From: Thermoleophilaceae bacterium
GTDB taxonomy: Bacteria > Actinomycetota > Thermoleophilia > Solirubrobacterales > Thermoleophilaceae
DNA: 64,000 bases
Direction: 5' to 3'
Assembly (NCBI GenBank): GCA_030447905.1
Contig: JAUJNZ010000007.1
Coordinates: forward strand, 2,263-66,262
The position numbers and the translations under genes were made by a program. The stretch's first letter is position 1; every line of letters starts with the position of its first letter. Below the pieces are notes generated by a model. The model worked only from the letters and a program-made list of their open reading frames with translations. It did no database searches and was not told where the DNA came from. Below are positions 43,272 through 51,573 of the stretch, one piece after another.

Positions 43272-44072
43272 TCACGCGGCGTCACTCGGGCCCCACGGCA
43301 GGAACTGGAAGCCGTGCAGGCGGACGCCGGGGGTCTCGGCCACGACCCGTCCGTCCGACTCGTAGGCCCCAGGGTGCAGGTCGCCGCCCGACAGCACGGC
43401 ATAGGCCGCTCCAGCCGAGAAGGAGGCCTCGGCTGCCGCGCCGGCGTCCCGCGCCTCGATGAAGTCCTCGCCGTCGGTCCAGTCGCGCACGAGCTCGAGC
43501 CGCTTGCGGTCGCGCGGCAGGACGATGTCGGCGGTCTGAGGCTCGAGTAGAGCCCCCGGAGCGTCCTCGGGGCGGAGCGGGTCGAGCGGGGCAGGCAGCT
43601 CGAGCTGGAGGTCGATCTCGAGCAGGAGCTCCTGGATTGCGAGCTCGGTCTCGAGATACTCACCCTCGCCGAAGTGGACGTGGCGCAGGCGGGCGCGCCG
43701 ATCGAACAGGAAGCGGCCCGGCCAGCCCTTGTTCCCGTAGCGGCGCCAGACCCCGGCCGCGGGGTCGAGGACCACGGCATAGGGGATATCGAGGCCCTCG
43801 ACCGCCCGGGCGACGGTCTCGGGGTCGCGGCCGAACGAGTACCCAGGGGTGTGAACGCCGATTACCCGCAGCCCCAGGGGCGAATACCGGTCGTGCCACG
43901 CCTTCAGGTAGGGAAGGGTGCGCAGCGAGTTGACGCGCGCGAAATCCCAGAACTCGACGAGGATCGCGTTGCGGCCGATCAGCTTGTCCACCCGCAGGAA
44001 GGCGACGTTCAGCCATTCGAGCTCGGAAGCGAACTCCGGCGCGATTATCTCGCTGTCCCCGGGAACCCGCAC
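43272..44072 (-). CDS. Thioredoxin-fold protein lacking the CxxC motif
   Basis: A protein of about 266 residues with a TlpA/DipZ-like thioredoxin domain: AILVEFWDFARVNSLRTLPYLKAW, LRVIGVHTPGYSFGRDPETVARAV, IPYAVVLDPAAGVWRRYGNKGWPGRFLFD. In close relatives the loop after the first strand reads C-x-N-C; here it is R46-V-N-S49, so both redox cysteines are gone. Residues about 150-266 form a separate beta-rich domain (LSGGDLHPGAYESDGRVVAETPGVRLHGFQF), as in the C-terminal half of NHL/DipZ-type proteins. It may bind rather than reduce. Start is a GTG where family-like sequence begins. It converges with ispH. Confidence 0.75.
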   Translation of the reverse strand: MRVPGDSEIIAPEFASELEWLNVAFLRVDKLIGRNAILVEFWDFARVNSLRTLPYLKAWHDRYSPLGLRVIGVHTPGYSFGRDPETVARAVEGLDIPYAVVLDPAAGVWRRYGNKGWPGRFLFDRRARLRHVHFGEGEYLETELAIQELLLEIDLQLELPAPLDPLRPEDAPGALLEPQTADIVLPRDRKRLELVRDWTDGEDFIEARDAGAAAEASFSAGAAYAVLSGGDLHPGAYESDGRVVAETPGVRLHGFQFLPWGPSDAA

Positions 44073-44265
44073 CGGAGCACAGGATGCCGCAGTGGCGCCC
44101 GCTGGCTCGCGCGCACCCGTCCCATGGTCGCTCGACGCGCCTACCTGCTGGAGGAGACGCCCATGTCCATCAGTCCTCCGACGCGCTTGCCTGGGCGCAC
44201 GTCCGCCCGCCGTGGCCCCACCGCAGGTGACCAAGGACATTTGCGGGCGGATCCGGCGCCGGGCG

Positions 44266-44655
44266 CTAGGGGAGAGGGTTCGTTTGCTCTGCCAGCCGTC
44301 CGCGCAGCCACCCTTCCCCGGCGAGCATCACTCCACGGTCCGCGAGCTCAAGGAGCATGCGATTGCGTCTGGCCAGCCCCGCCTCGAGCTCGCGAGGCGT
44401 GAACCCGACCGGTTGAACGCTTGCGGGCGCCCCGGACAGCAGCAAACCTGTGCGCTCGGCAGGGTCGTCGGGAAGCTCGTCGGCGACGACTACGACGTCC
44501 ACGTCGCTCCAGACGTTGAAGTCTCCACGGGCAACGGACCCCACCACAGCGGCGGCTCGGAGCGGGAGCCGCCGCGAGAGCTCGCGAACGTACTGCCTGG
44601 CGAGCTCGAGCAGCCGCTGCTGCTCCTCGCGCCGCTCGTCGACCGCCCTAGGCAT
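44266..44655 (-). CDS. MNT-type nucleotidyltransferase (partner of HEPN protein)
   Basis: A 129-residue minimal nucleotidyltransferase. AAVVGSVARGDFNVWSDVDVVVVAD gives the G-S motif (G39, S40) and the metal aspartates D51 and D53. In MNT/HEPN pairs the MNT protein is the antitoxin and in studied cases adds AMP to the HEPN toxin. It starts inside the end of the HEPN gene (8-bp overlap), so both are on one message, with HEPN first. A 193-bp gap with nothing recognisable follows it. Confidence 0.85.
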   Translation of the reverse strand: MPRAVDERREEQQRLLELARQYVRELSRRLPLRAAAVVGSVARGDFNVWSDVDVVVVADELPDDPAERTGLLLSGAPASVQPVGFTPRELEAGLARRNRMLLELADRGVMLAGEGWLRGRLAEQTNPLP

Positions 44656-45073
44656 GCAGCTGTTCCCAGGTCTCGTCGGCGAACGCGAGCACGAGCTCCC
44701 CATCGAAGAGGGCCTCCTTGGAGGCCCGGTGCCCGTAGCGGGTGGCGGGGCTCCCAGCGGCGTGCGCGTCCGGATAGCGTGCTGGTATGTAGTGGCGGGC
44801 GAGGCGCTCGAGCGCGTCGGCCACCGGATCGGAAAGCACGAGGCCGGCTTCCTCAGCCATGGCGCCCAGGCGGAGGAGGTCGTGTCCCCACGGCCCGCGT
44901 CCGAGGCCGTGCAGGAGCGCTTTCATGGCGAGCTGGGCGGCCTGCTCGGCGCCGAAGCACGCCCAGTTGTGGATACCGACCTCGGCCTGCGCTCGCGCGC
45001 CCGCCAGGGCTTGGTCGGCCTCATCGCGCCAACGGCGATATTCAGGCTCGTCCAGCGGCGGGGTCGGTGTCAC
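44648..45073 (-). CDS. HEPN-domain protein (putative RNase toxin)
   Basis: A 141-residue all-helical HEPN protein. NWACFGAEQAAQLAMKALLHGLG is the conserved first helix pair, and LERLARHYIPARYPDA the characteristic C-terminal motif with R90, R93 and H94, the residues usually responsible for RNase activity. The spacing R-x3-H is shorter than the common R-x4-6-H, so activity is not certain. The GTG start follows a TACTGT box at 5 nt. Together with the MNT gene it forms a two-gene toxin-antitoxin-like unit. Confidence 0.82.
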   Translation of the reverse strand: MTPTPPLDEPEYRRWRDEADQALAGARAQAEVGIHNWACFGAEQAAQLAMKALLHGLGRGPWGHDLLRLGAMAEEAGLVLSDPVADALERLARHYIPARYPDAHAAGSPATRYGHRASKEALFDGELVLAFADETWEQLHA

Positions 45074-45078
45074 ACCCG

Positions 45079-45084
45079 ACAGTA
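45079..45084 (-). promoter_or_regulatory. -10 box of the HEPN-MNT pair (TACTGT)
   Basis: TACTGT on the minus strand ends 5 nt before the HEPN GTG, in the 91-bp divergent space shared with the glutaredoxin-like gene. Confidence 0.45.
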
Positions 45085-45150
45085 TCGCCCTCCAGGCTGC
45101 TAGGGCGGGGGAGTCGCCTCGCCGAAGGCCACGGCCAATGGTGAGGGCGT

Positions 45151-45156
45151 TAGGAT
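45151..45156 (+). promoter_or_regulatory. -10 box of the glutaredoxin-like gene (TAGGAT)
   Basis: TAGGAT ends 8 nt before the GTG at 45165. No ribosome site of its own is seen. Confidence 0.45.
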
Positions 45157-45164
45157 CACCTCCC

Positions 45165-45464
45165 GTGTCGATCCGGCTCCATCGCTGCCCGATTCCGATC
45201 AAAGCCGACAGGCACCCGTGCTGGCGAGTCGAGAAGGCACTCGAGGAGGCCGGCGTCCCCTACGAGGTCGTCAAGGGACCGGTCCGACCCGGTAAGCGTG
45301 ACGAGCTCGAGCGGCTCAGCGGCCAGCGCAAGTACCCGGTCATCGAGCTCGCTGACGGCTCGGCTTACCGCCGCGAGTCCAAGGAGATGGCTTCGGCGAT
45401 CAGGGCGGGCGGGCTCGAGGACACGCTTTCGAGCAGCTCGCGCTCCGGCTTCCACGCGTCTTGA
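45165..45464 (+). CDS. Glutaredoxin/GST N-terminal-like small protein
   Basis: A 99-residue thioredoxin-fold protein. HPCWRVEKALEEAGVPYEVVKGP is the active-site helix with a single Cys, and RKYPVIELADGSAYRRESKEMASAI matches the conserved cis-Pro and the glutathione S-transferase Glu-Ser pair. This looks like the N-terminal half of a GST or a one-Cys glutaredoxin. Actinobacteria generally lack glutathione, so mycothiol or another thiol may be the partner. Start is the GTG after a TAGGAT box; it stands alone. Confidence 0.78.
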   Translation: MSIRLHRCPIPIKADRHPCWRVEKALEEAGVPYEVVKGPVRPGKRDELERLSGQRKYPVIELADGSAYRRESKEMASAIRAGGLEDTLSSSSRSGFHAS

Positions 45465-45542
45465 CAAGCTGACCGAAGTGGCGGTGAAGTTGGACGGTAG
45501 GGCCCCCGGCTTGGGCTACGAGCGCGCGCGAAACTCCCGCTC

Positions 45543-46406
45543 GTGAGCCCCCTCGTCATCGGCTTCGGCCTCGCGGCGCTCGCCGCGATCCTCTACGCCG
45601 TGGCCGTCGCGCTCCAGGCCCTCGAGGCCCGCGAGGCGCCGGCGCGCGAGCGCCTGCATCCCAAGCTCGTCCAGCGCCTCGTCTCCCAGCCGCGCTGGCT
45701 GGTCGGCACGGTCTGCGCGGTTCTCGCGTGGGGAGCGCAGACCGCGGCACTCGCGTTCGTCCCCCTAACCCTCGCCCAACCGACGCTCGCGCTCGCTCTG
45801 GTCGTGCTGCTCGTGATCGGCGCCTACCTGTTGGACGAGCGTGTCGGCGTCCGCGAGATCGCCGGCGTCTCGGCGATCGTGATCGGCATCGCCGGGCTGG
45901 CGTGGTCGAGCCCGGCGGGAGGCGCGGCTCCTCCGCCGAGCGGGATCCTGCTCGTGGCGATCGCATGCTTCGCCGCGGCGGCGGCGACGCCCTACCTCTT
46001 CCGCCGGCACCTGCGAGGGCGCAACTGGCTGATTACGGTCGCTGCGGGCCTCGGCTTCGCGTGGGCTGCGCAGGCGAGCAAGTTCGTCGCCGACGCCGCG
46101 AGCTCGGGAGCCTGGCTCCTGCTCGTCGCGGCGCTCGGGGTGAGCGCGACCGGGGCGGCGGTCGGCCTGCTCAACGAGATGACCGCTCTCCAGTCCTCGG
46201 ATGCCGTGCGCGTCTACCCGACCGTGCTCGTCATCCAGATCCTCGTCGCGGTCCTGCTGGCGCCCGTCCTCCTCGGTGAGAGCTGGGCGGGCACGCCCTT
46301 CGGCGGGCTGGCCATCGTCGGCTCCCTGGCCGTAGTGATCGTCGGGGCGGTCGGCCTGTCGACGGCGCAGGCGATCGGGCGGGCGAGCGCACCCTCGCGG
46401 GCATAG
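45543..46406 (+). CDS. DMT-superfamily (EamA-like) membrane transporter
   Basis: A 287-residue membrane protein with nine or ten helices in two similar halves. The second helix pair ends VPLTLAQPTLALALVVLLVIGAYLLDERV, and the other half ends VYPTVLVIQILVAVLLAPVLLGESW; both carry the acidic residue of DMT repeats (DER, GES). The same pattern is found in NIPA-like and DMT permeases. The substrate is unknown. A GTG start lies 78 bp after the glutaredoxin-like gene. It converges with the monooxygenase gene. Confidence 0.8.
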   Translation: MSPLVIGFGLAALAAILYAVAVALQALEAREAPARERLHPKLVQRLVSQPRWLVGTVCAVLAWGAQTAALAFVPLTLAQPTLALALVVLLVIGAYLLDERVGVREIAGVSAIVIGIAGLAWSSPAGGAAPPPSGILLVAIACFAAAAATPYLFRRHLRGRNWLITVAAGLGFAWAAQASKFVADAASSGAWLLLVAALGVSATGAAVGLLNEMTALQSSDAVRVYPTVLVIQILVAVLLAPVLLGESWAGTPFGGLAIVGSLAVVIVGAVGLSTAQAIGRASAPSRA

Positions 46407-46436
46407 TCAGTCGGTCGAGCGTTCGGGCCGCTCGCC

Positions 46437-47612
46437 TCAGGTGGCCACGGCCGCGGCGATCGCGCGGGCGTCGCGCGCGATCTCGTAGAGGTGAGGAAGC
46501 TTGTAGCCGATGAAGTGGAGCCCGGGCGCGTTCGGGCTGGTCTCGGGTCCACGCGACGCCGGCGCGCCGTCGGCGTCGAGCACGCCGAGGTGCCCAACGA
46601 GGTCCTCGAGCCCGTGGCGGTAGCCGGTGGCCGCGATCACGGCGTCGGGCCGGGCGCGCCCGCCGTCGCCGAAGACGACGTCGGCTCCGTCGAAACGGAC
46701 GAGCTCGGGCCGGACCTCGATCCGTCCGTCTCGCAGTGCGTCGATCACCCCGTCGACGATCACCGGGGTGCGCGCGCGGGTGCGGCGGGTGGTGGCGATG
46801 CCGTAGGGAGCGGGGTCTAGCCCGTACGAGCTTCGCGGCCCGTTGATGAGCCGCTGGAGGAAGCGCCCGGAGGCGTCGCCCACCTCGGCCGGGACGCGCC
46901 CCCGCCTCCGTTCGCCGGTCTCGAGCAGGGCGGCCGCAGAGATCGGAAACCCGAGCCACTGGCGCGGGAAGATGTTGGGTGCGGTGCGACAAGCCACCGA
47001 CACACCGCGCGCACCGCCCTCGAGCAGATCGACCGCGATTTCCGCGCCGGAGCTGCCGAGCCCGACGACGAGCACCTCACGCCCGCGGAACGGTCCGGGG
47101 CGGCGATAAGCAGAGGCGTGCAGCAGCTCGCCCGGGAAGTCGTGCGCGCCAGGCCATGACGGCACGTTCGGAACGTTGTCCCATCCCGTCGCGACTACGA
47201 CGATCTGGGCACGAAGCTCTCCGGCCGAGGTATGCAGCCACCATCCCTCCCGGTCACCGTCACGATCGATCCGGTCGACGCTCGTATCGCCGCGAACATC
47301 GATCTCGAACCGTTCGGCGTAGCGCTCGAGGTAGGCGACGTAGTCGTCGCGGCCGACCCACCGCCCGAGCCTGCGCTCGATCGGGTAACCCGGTAAGGCT
47401 GACATCCAGCGCACCGAGTTGAGCCGCAGGTGGTCGCGGCGCTCACGCCAGCGTTGGCCGACCCGACCCGAGCGCTCGAGCACGACGGCGCGCAGCCCGG
47501 CGCGGCCGAGCATGGCCGCGGCCGCGAGCCCGGCCGGCCCCGCGCCGACGATGCAGGCGTCGGCCACGCCGACCACCCCCAGGACCGCGGGCAGGACAGA
47601 CGCGAGTTCCAC
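46437..47612 (-). CDS. Flavin-containing monooxygenase-like FAD/NAD(P) oxidoreductase
   Basis: A 391-residue flavoprotein of the CzcO/YUCCA-like group. ACIVGAGPAGLAAAAMLGRAG binds FAD, VLERSGRVGQRWRERRDHL follows, VVVATGWDNVP is the first ATG motif, EVLVVGLGSSGAEIAVDLL binds NADPH, and AVIAATGYRHGLEDL the second ATGY motif. It probably hydroxylates or oxidises a small organic substrate, unidentified. The GTG at 47612 is supported by a CATAAT box 6 nt upstream. It is separated from the sufB end by 51 bp and has no clear link to Fe-S assembly. Confidence 0.88.
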   Translation of the reverse strand: MELASVLPAVLGVVGVADACIVGAGPAGLAAAAMLGRAGLRAVVLERSGRVGQRWRERRDHLRLNSVRWMSALPGYPIERRLGRWVGRDDYVAYLERYAERFEIDVRGDTSVDRIDRDGDREGWWLHTSAGELRAQIVVVATGWDNVPNVPSWPGAHDFPGELLHASAYRRPGPFRGREVLVVGLGSSGAEIAVDLLEGGARGVSVACRTAPNIFPRQWLGFPISAAALLETGERRRGRVPAEVGDASGRFLQRLINGPRSSYGLDPAPYGIATTRRTRARTPVIVDGVIDALRDGRIEVRPELVRFDGADVVFGDGGRARPDAVIAATGYRHGLEDLVGHLGVLDADGAPASRGPETSPNAPGLHFIGYKLPHLYEIARDARAIAAAVAT

Positions 47613-47618
47613 GCCCGG

Positions 47619-47624
47619 ATTATG
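47619..47624 (-). promoter_or_regulatory. -10 box of the monooxygenase gene (CATAAT)
   Basis: CATAAT on the minus strand ends 6 nt before the GTG at 47612, so the message would start at or near that codon. Confidence 0.5.
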
Positions 47625-47663
47625 ACGTCTGGACGCTCCCGGCGCGGCGCACCGCGCGAGGGG

Positions 47664-49064
47664 CTAACCGATCGAGCCCTCCATCTCGAGCTGGATCAAC
47701 CGGTTCAGCTCGACCGCGTACTCCATCGGCAGCTCCTTGGTCACGGGCTCGATGAACCCGTTCACGATCATCGAGGCCGCCTCCTCCTCGGTGAGCCCGC
47801 GGCTCTGGAGGTAGAAGAGCTGCTCGTCGGAGATCTTGCCGACCACGGCCTCGTGGGCCACCGTCACGTGCGGGTTCTGGATCTGGATGTCGGGCCAGGT
47901 GTCAGAGCGCGATTCCGGATCCATCATCAGCCCGTCGCACTGCACGCGCGCCTTCGAGCCCTGGGAGTTCGGGCCCATGCGCACGAGGCCGCGGTAGCCC
48001 ATCACGCCGCCGTCCATGGAGATCGACTTGGCGAGGATGTTCGAGGTCGTGTTCGGCGCGAGGTGCATGACCTTGGCGCCCGTGTCCTTCCAGACCTCGC
48101 CCGAGGCGACGCCGACGTTCAGGTGGTCGGCGCGTGCGCCCTCGCCCATGAGGAACGACCCCGGGTAGAGCATCACGAACTTGGCGCCCATGGAGCCGCC
48201 GACCCACTCGACGGTGCCCTCGGCGTCGACGCGCGCCCGCTTGGTGTTGAGGTTGTAGACGTCCTTCGACCAGTTCTGAACGGTCGTGTAGCGCGCCTTG
48301 GCGCCCTCCTTGACGAAGATCTCGACGACGGCGGAGTGCATCGAGTTGACCGAGTAGGTCTGCGCGGTGCAGCCCTCGATGTAGTTCACCTCCGAGCCCT
48401 CGTCGGCGATGATCAGCGTGTGCTCGAAGGTGCCCTCGCCGGCGCCCTCCATGCGGAAGTAGGCCTGGAGCGGCAGGTCGACCTTGACGCCCTTGGGCAC
48501 GTACAGGAAAGAGCCGCCCGACCACACCGCGCCGTGCAGGGCCGAGAACTTGTTGTCCTGGGGCGGCACGCATTGATTCATGAAGTAGGGCTCGACGAGC
48601 TCCGGGTAGTCCGTGACCGCCGTGTCCATCGAGCAGAAGATGATCCCCAGGTCCGCGTACTCCTTCTTGAGCCCCTCGTAGACGGGCTCCTGGCGCCAAA
48701 CGCCGACGACCCCGGCGAGGTGCTCGCGCTCGGCCTGGGGGATGCCGAGCGCCTCGTAGGTCTCCTTCATCTCGGTCGGGACGTCGTCCCAGGAGTCGTA
48801 GCGACCCGCGGTGGGCGGGGAGTAGAGGACGAGCTCGTCGAGGTCGAGGCCCGAGAGGTCCACGCCCCACGTGGGGACCGGCTTGCGCTCGTAGATCTCG
48901 GCCGACTTGCGGCGCTTCTCGCGCATCCAGTCTGGCTCGCCCTTGACCTTCGAAAGCTCCTCAACCACCTCGCGCGAGATGCCCTTGCGCGCGACGAGCT
49001 GACCCTGGTCGTCCTCCTCGATCGGACTCGGCTTGGCGATGCGGGGGTTCTCGGTGATGGCCAT
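47664..49064 (-). CDS. sufB: Fe-S cluster assembly scaffold SufB
   Basis: Core scaffold of the SUF machine, which with SufC and SufD builds Fe-S clusters in the cytoplasm. The protein has 466 residues and typical blocks: YERKPVPTWGVDLSGLDLDE, ALHGAVWSGGSFLYVPKGV, VNYIEGCTAQTYSVNSMHSAVVEI (the conserved Cys), QNWSKDVYNLNTKRA, HLAPNTTSNILAKSIS, VQCDGLMMD and DEQLFYLQSRGL with the C-terminal helix region. Normally it is adjacent to sufD and sufC; here they are about 10 kb away. It has its own promoter and a GAGGAT ribosome site. Confidence 0.97.
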   Translation of the reverse strand: MAITENPRIAKPSPIEEDDQGQLVARKGISREVVEELSKVKGEPDWMREKRRKSAEIYERKPVPTWGVDLSGLDLDELVLYSPPTAGRYDSWDDVPTEMKETYEALGIPQAEREHLAGVVGVWRQEPVYEGLKKEYADLGIIFCSMDTAVTDYPELVEPYFMNQCVPPQDNKFSALHGAVWSGGSFLYVPKGVKVDLPLQAYFRMEGAGEGTFEHTLIIADEGSEVNYIEGCTAQTYSVNSMHSAVVEIFVKEGAKARYTTVQNWSKDVYNLNTKRARVDAEGTVEWVGGSMGAKFVMLYPGSFLMGEGARADHLNVGVASGEVWKDTGAKVMHLAPNTTSNILAKSISMDGGVMGYRGLVRMGPNSQGSKARVQCDGLMMDPESRSDTWPDIQIQNPHVTVAHEAVVGKISDEQLFYLQSRGLTEEEAASMIVNGFIEPVTKELPMEYAVELNRLIQLEMEGSIG

Positions 49065-49099
49065 GGTGTCAAATCCTCGCTACGGGGTCGGAAATGGGT

Positions 49100-49105
49100 A
49101 TTCTA
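49100..49105 (-). promoter_or_regulatory. -10 box of sufB (TAGAAT)
   Basis: TAGAAT on the minus strand, followed by a 35-nt leader with GAGGAT before the ATG. No -35 is clear. The sequence AATACCC next to it resembles half of the Rrf2 gene's operator region. Confidence 0.45.
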
Positions 49106-49287
49106 GCGGGGATGGGGGTCGCTGCAGTCGCGGACCACGGTCGGCGCGTCCTCCCCTTGGGCGACCGGGCGCAGGGCCCTTTTACTCAAGCCGGTGAGCG
49201 CGAAGCTTCGTGCAACGTTTCTGAAAGGTCGAGCCCCCACAGTGGCCTCCTTCGCCCGTCTGGCGTACTTCAACCGAGGGAGTTCTC

Positions 49288-49887
49288 ATGGTCCGCACGT
49301 TTACCGGCACTTGCGCGGCAACGCGGTCGCTTACGTTGCCCTGTTCTTCGCGCTCGGGGGGACCGCTTACGCTGCCGCCACCGTGGGCAGCGCGCAGGTC
49401 GTGGACAACTCGCTGCTGAGCAGGGAGTTGAGGGATAACGCCGCGGTCCTCGGTCGAGATGTGGTGAACGACAACGTGCCCGGCGGCGGGCTGACGGGGT
49501 CCGACAACCATGAGACAACGCTCGGGCCGGTCCCCTGCGGCCGGGAGCGCAGGCTTCGCCGGTTGTGCCGACTTTTCGAATTACGCCGGTGCCGCCGGCG
49601 TTATAGGCGGTGGCCAGGAGATCGGCGACGTCACCCCGATCGGGGGGTTTGACAATGGAGAGTCGTCCGCCAGCTGTCCATCGGGCTACCTCGCAACCGG
49701 GGGAGGGTACGCGCGAGACGTCGATCAGGCGCTCAAGCTCGCCTATGCGGTGGTGGGCTGCGAGCTCCTGGCGATCGCCTGGCTGCGCAGGCGATACCTG
49801 CGCGTATCGCTCGCGGGGTCGCTGACCCAGGTGACCCTCGCCGGAGGGCTCGTGGCGGCCGTCGGCGTGGCCGTCGGGCATGGCTGA
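49288..49887 (+). pseudogene. Frameshifted chimera: surface-protein N-terminus and VIT-like membrane C-terminus
   Basis: The ATG at 49288 follows a good GAGGGAG and reads MVRTFT, but homology-like sequence (HLRGNAVAYVALFFALGGTAYAAA, SAQVVDNSLLSRELRDNA, GGLTGSD) continues in another frame and after about 49530 returns to the first (AAGSAGFAGCADFSNYAG, CPSGYLATGGGYARD). These pieces match a common family of exported actinobacterial proteins with a signal helix. The last 50 codons (LAYAVVGCELLAIAWLRRRY, LAGGLVAAVGVAVGHG) instead look like the final helices of a VIT1/CCC1-type metal transporter. Two compensating frameshifts and a foreign tail indicate a decayed, rearranged locus. A GTG at 49194 is an alternative start in the middle frame. 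Confidence 0.6.
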
Positions 49888-50055
49888 CCGCGAACGGGCG
49901 CTCGCGGCGCGCTCGGAGCGGCGTCGTGGTGGCGAAGAAAGCCCTCGCTCTGCCCAGACGCGCCCAGGCCTGTGTCGCCCTCGCCGAGATCTCGGACGTG
50001 GGGGCGCTTCGAACTGGTCAACCGTGGCTCGCTAGCGCCCCGGGTCGGCCCCGCG

Positions 50056-50061
50056 TACGGT
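50056..50061 (+). promoter_or_regulatory. -10 box of the membrane glycosyltransferase gene (TACGGT)
   Basis: TACGGT ends 7 nt before the GTG at 50069, supporting that start. Confidence 0.4.
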
Positions 50062-50068
50062 GTCGTAG

Positions 50069-51565
50069 GTGGGCGCAGCGAAGGTCCCCCGGCCGAGCGA
50101 GCGGTCGCCGGGCTCGGTATGCGGTCGCCGGCCGGCGGAGGTCTGTCCCTCGAGGCCGAGCCTCCTCTTCACGCGCTCTGACCTCGGCGTCGCCGTCGGC
50201 CTCTCCGCAGCGCTGGCCCTGGCCTCGCTCGCCCTGCCCTCCGCACCGGGCTACGACCCGTGGTCGTGGCTCATCTGGGGCCGGGAGCTGGCGAGCCTTG
50301 ACCTGAGCACGAGCGAGGGACCGGCGTGGAAGCCGCTGCCGGCGATGGTGACCGCAGCGATCGCGCTCTTGGGTGAAGAGATCGCGCCGCCGGTCTGGCT
50401 CGTGATCGCCCGAGCCGGCGCGATCCTCGCCGTCCTCGTCGCGTTCGTGCTGGCCCGGCGGCTCGCCGGAGGTTCGATCGCCGCGGGGGTCGCGGCCGTC
50501 GCCGGGGTCCTCCTGATCCCGGGCTGGATCGAGCACGCGGCGACCGGCAACGCCGAGGGGCCGCTGACCGCCCTCCTCCTGCTCGGGCTGGCCGGACTGC
50601 TCGAGGGGAGGCTTCGCGCGGCGCTCGCCCTGCTCGCGGTCGCAGCGCTGATCCGGGTCGAGGTCTGGCCGTTCCTGGCCCTTCTCGTGGCGGCGGTGTG
50701 GCGACGAGACGGGAAGGCCCGGCCCTGGCTGGTCGCCGGGAGCGTCGGCGTGATGGCGCTCTGGTTCGTCCCCGAATGGCTCGCCTCGGGCGACCCTCTT
50801 CGTTCCGCCGACCGTGCCCGGATGCCGAACCCGGGGGCTCCCGCGCTCGCGTCGCGTCCCGCGCTGGCCACGCTGGCCGAAGCGGCCCGCGGCCCCCACC
50901 CGGTGGCCCTCGTCGGCCTGGTTCTGCTCGCGCTCCCCGGATCGGGACGCCGGGGGGCCCGCGAGGCGCTTCTGGCTGGCGTCGCCGGAGTCGCCTGGGC
51001 CCTCCTCGTCGCCGCCATGAGCGAGCTCGGCTTCTCGGGCGAGGCGCGCTACCTGGTGCCCGGGAGCGCCCTCGTCGTCGTCGCGGGGACGGCCGGCCTC
51101 TTCCTCGTCGCGTCGGCGGCTCGGGAGGGTAACGCGGGAGAACCGAGCCTGGCGCTCGCGGGAGTGGTGGCGACCGCGGTTGCTCTGACGGCGCTCGACC
51201 GGACCGACATCATCGGCGAGCAGAGCGCCCGCGCAGCGCACGGGGCGCTCCTTGCCGCCGATCTCGACCGGGCTATCGACCGCGCGGGCGGGGCGGGGCG
51301 GCTTCTAAGGTGCGGGCGTCCGTACACCGGCCGCTACCGCGGTCCGCTGCTCGCCTGGGCGCTCGGCGTCCCCAAGGCGGCCGTCGACTTCTCACCGTCC
51401 CGGCCGGGGGTCGCGTTTCGCTCGCGCCTGACCCCGGCGAGCCGCGTCGAGCCCCCGATGCCCCCGCCGCAGTGGCGTATCCGAACCGCCCGCTGGGAGA
51501 TCGCCGGGTCCTGCCGGCGCACGGCGGCGCAGCGTGGCAGTGGGTTAGGGTACCCTAATCCCTAG
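50069..51565 (+). CDS. Multi-spanning membrane protein, GT-C glycosyltransferase-like
   Basis: A 498-residue integral membrane protein with about ten helices. PGYDPWSWLIWGRELASLDLS in the first outer loop has the acidic residue arrangement of GT-C enzymes, and EGPAWKPLPAMVTAAIALLG and LIRVEVWPFLALLVAA follow as in ArnT/PMT-like proteins; ELGFSGEARYLVPGSALV is a later loop. The C-terminal 100 residues form a soluble extracellular domain with two Cys (RLLRCGRPYTG and AGSCRRT), which may form a disulfide. Donor and acceptor are unknown. Residues 1-35 are atypical, so translation might begin later. Its last codons contain the palindrome at 51545. Confidence 0.7.
   Translation: MGAAKVPRPSERSPGSVCGRRPAEVCPSRPSLLFTRSDLGVAVGLSAALALASLALPSAPGYDPWSWLIWGRELASLDLSTSEGPAWKPLPAMVTAAIALLGEEIAPPVWLVIARAGAILAVLVAFVLARRLAGGSIAAGVAAVAGVLLIPGWIEHAATGNAEGPLTALLLLGLAGLLEGRLRAALALLAVAALIRVEVWPFLALLVAAVWRRDGKARPWLVAGSVGVMALWFVPEWLASGDPLRSADRARMPNPGAPALASRPALATLAEAARGPHPVALVGLVLLALPGSGRRGAREALLAGVAGVAWALLVAAMSELGFSGEARYLVPGSALVVVAGTAGLFLVASAAREGNAGEPSLALAGVVATAVALTALDRTDIIGEQSARAAHGALLAADLDRAIDRAGGAGRLLRCGRPYTGRYRGPLLAWALGVPKAAVDFSPSRPGVAFRSRLTPASRVEPPMPPPQWRIRTARWEIAGSCRRTAAQRGSGLGYPNP
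51545..51558. promoter_or_regulatory. 14-bp perfect palindrome, candidate iron-regulator operator
   Basis: TTAGGGTACCCTAA is a perfect palindrome located in the last codons of the upstream gene and about 78 bp before the sugar-dehydrogenase/iron-importer operon. A TATGCT box lies at 51574-51579. The outer TTAGG/CCTAA halves are the ends of the DtxR/IdeR iron box, although the known box has a 19-bp span. Control of the following iron transport genes by a DtxR-family regulator is therefore a reasonable inference. Confidence 0.6.
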
Positions 51566-51573
51566 TGCGCCAG

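Noticed and set aside
49926-50306. A plus-strand gene beginning MVAKKALALPRRAQ in the gap before the membrane protein
   Set aside because: After about 35 codons it becomes an Arg/Ser-rich shadow of the downstream gene, with no ribosome site and no similarity signal.
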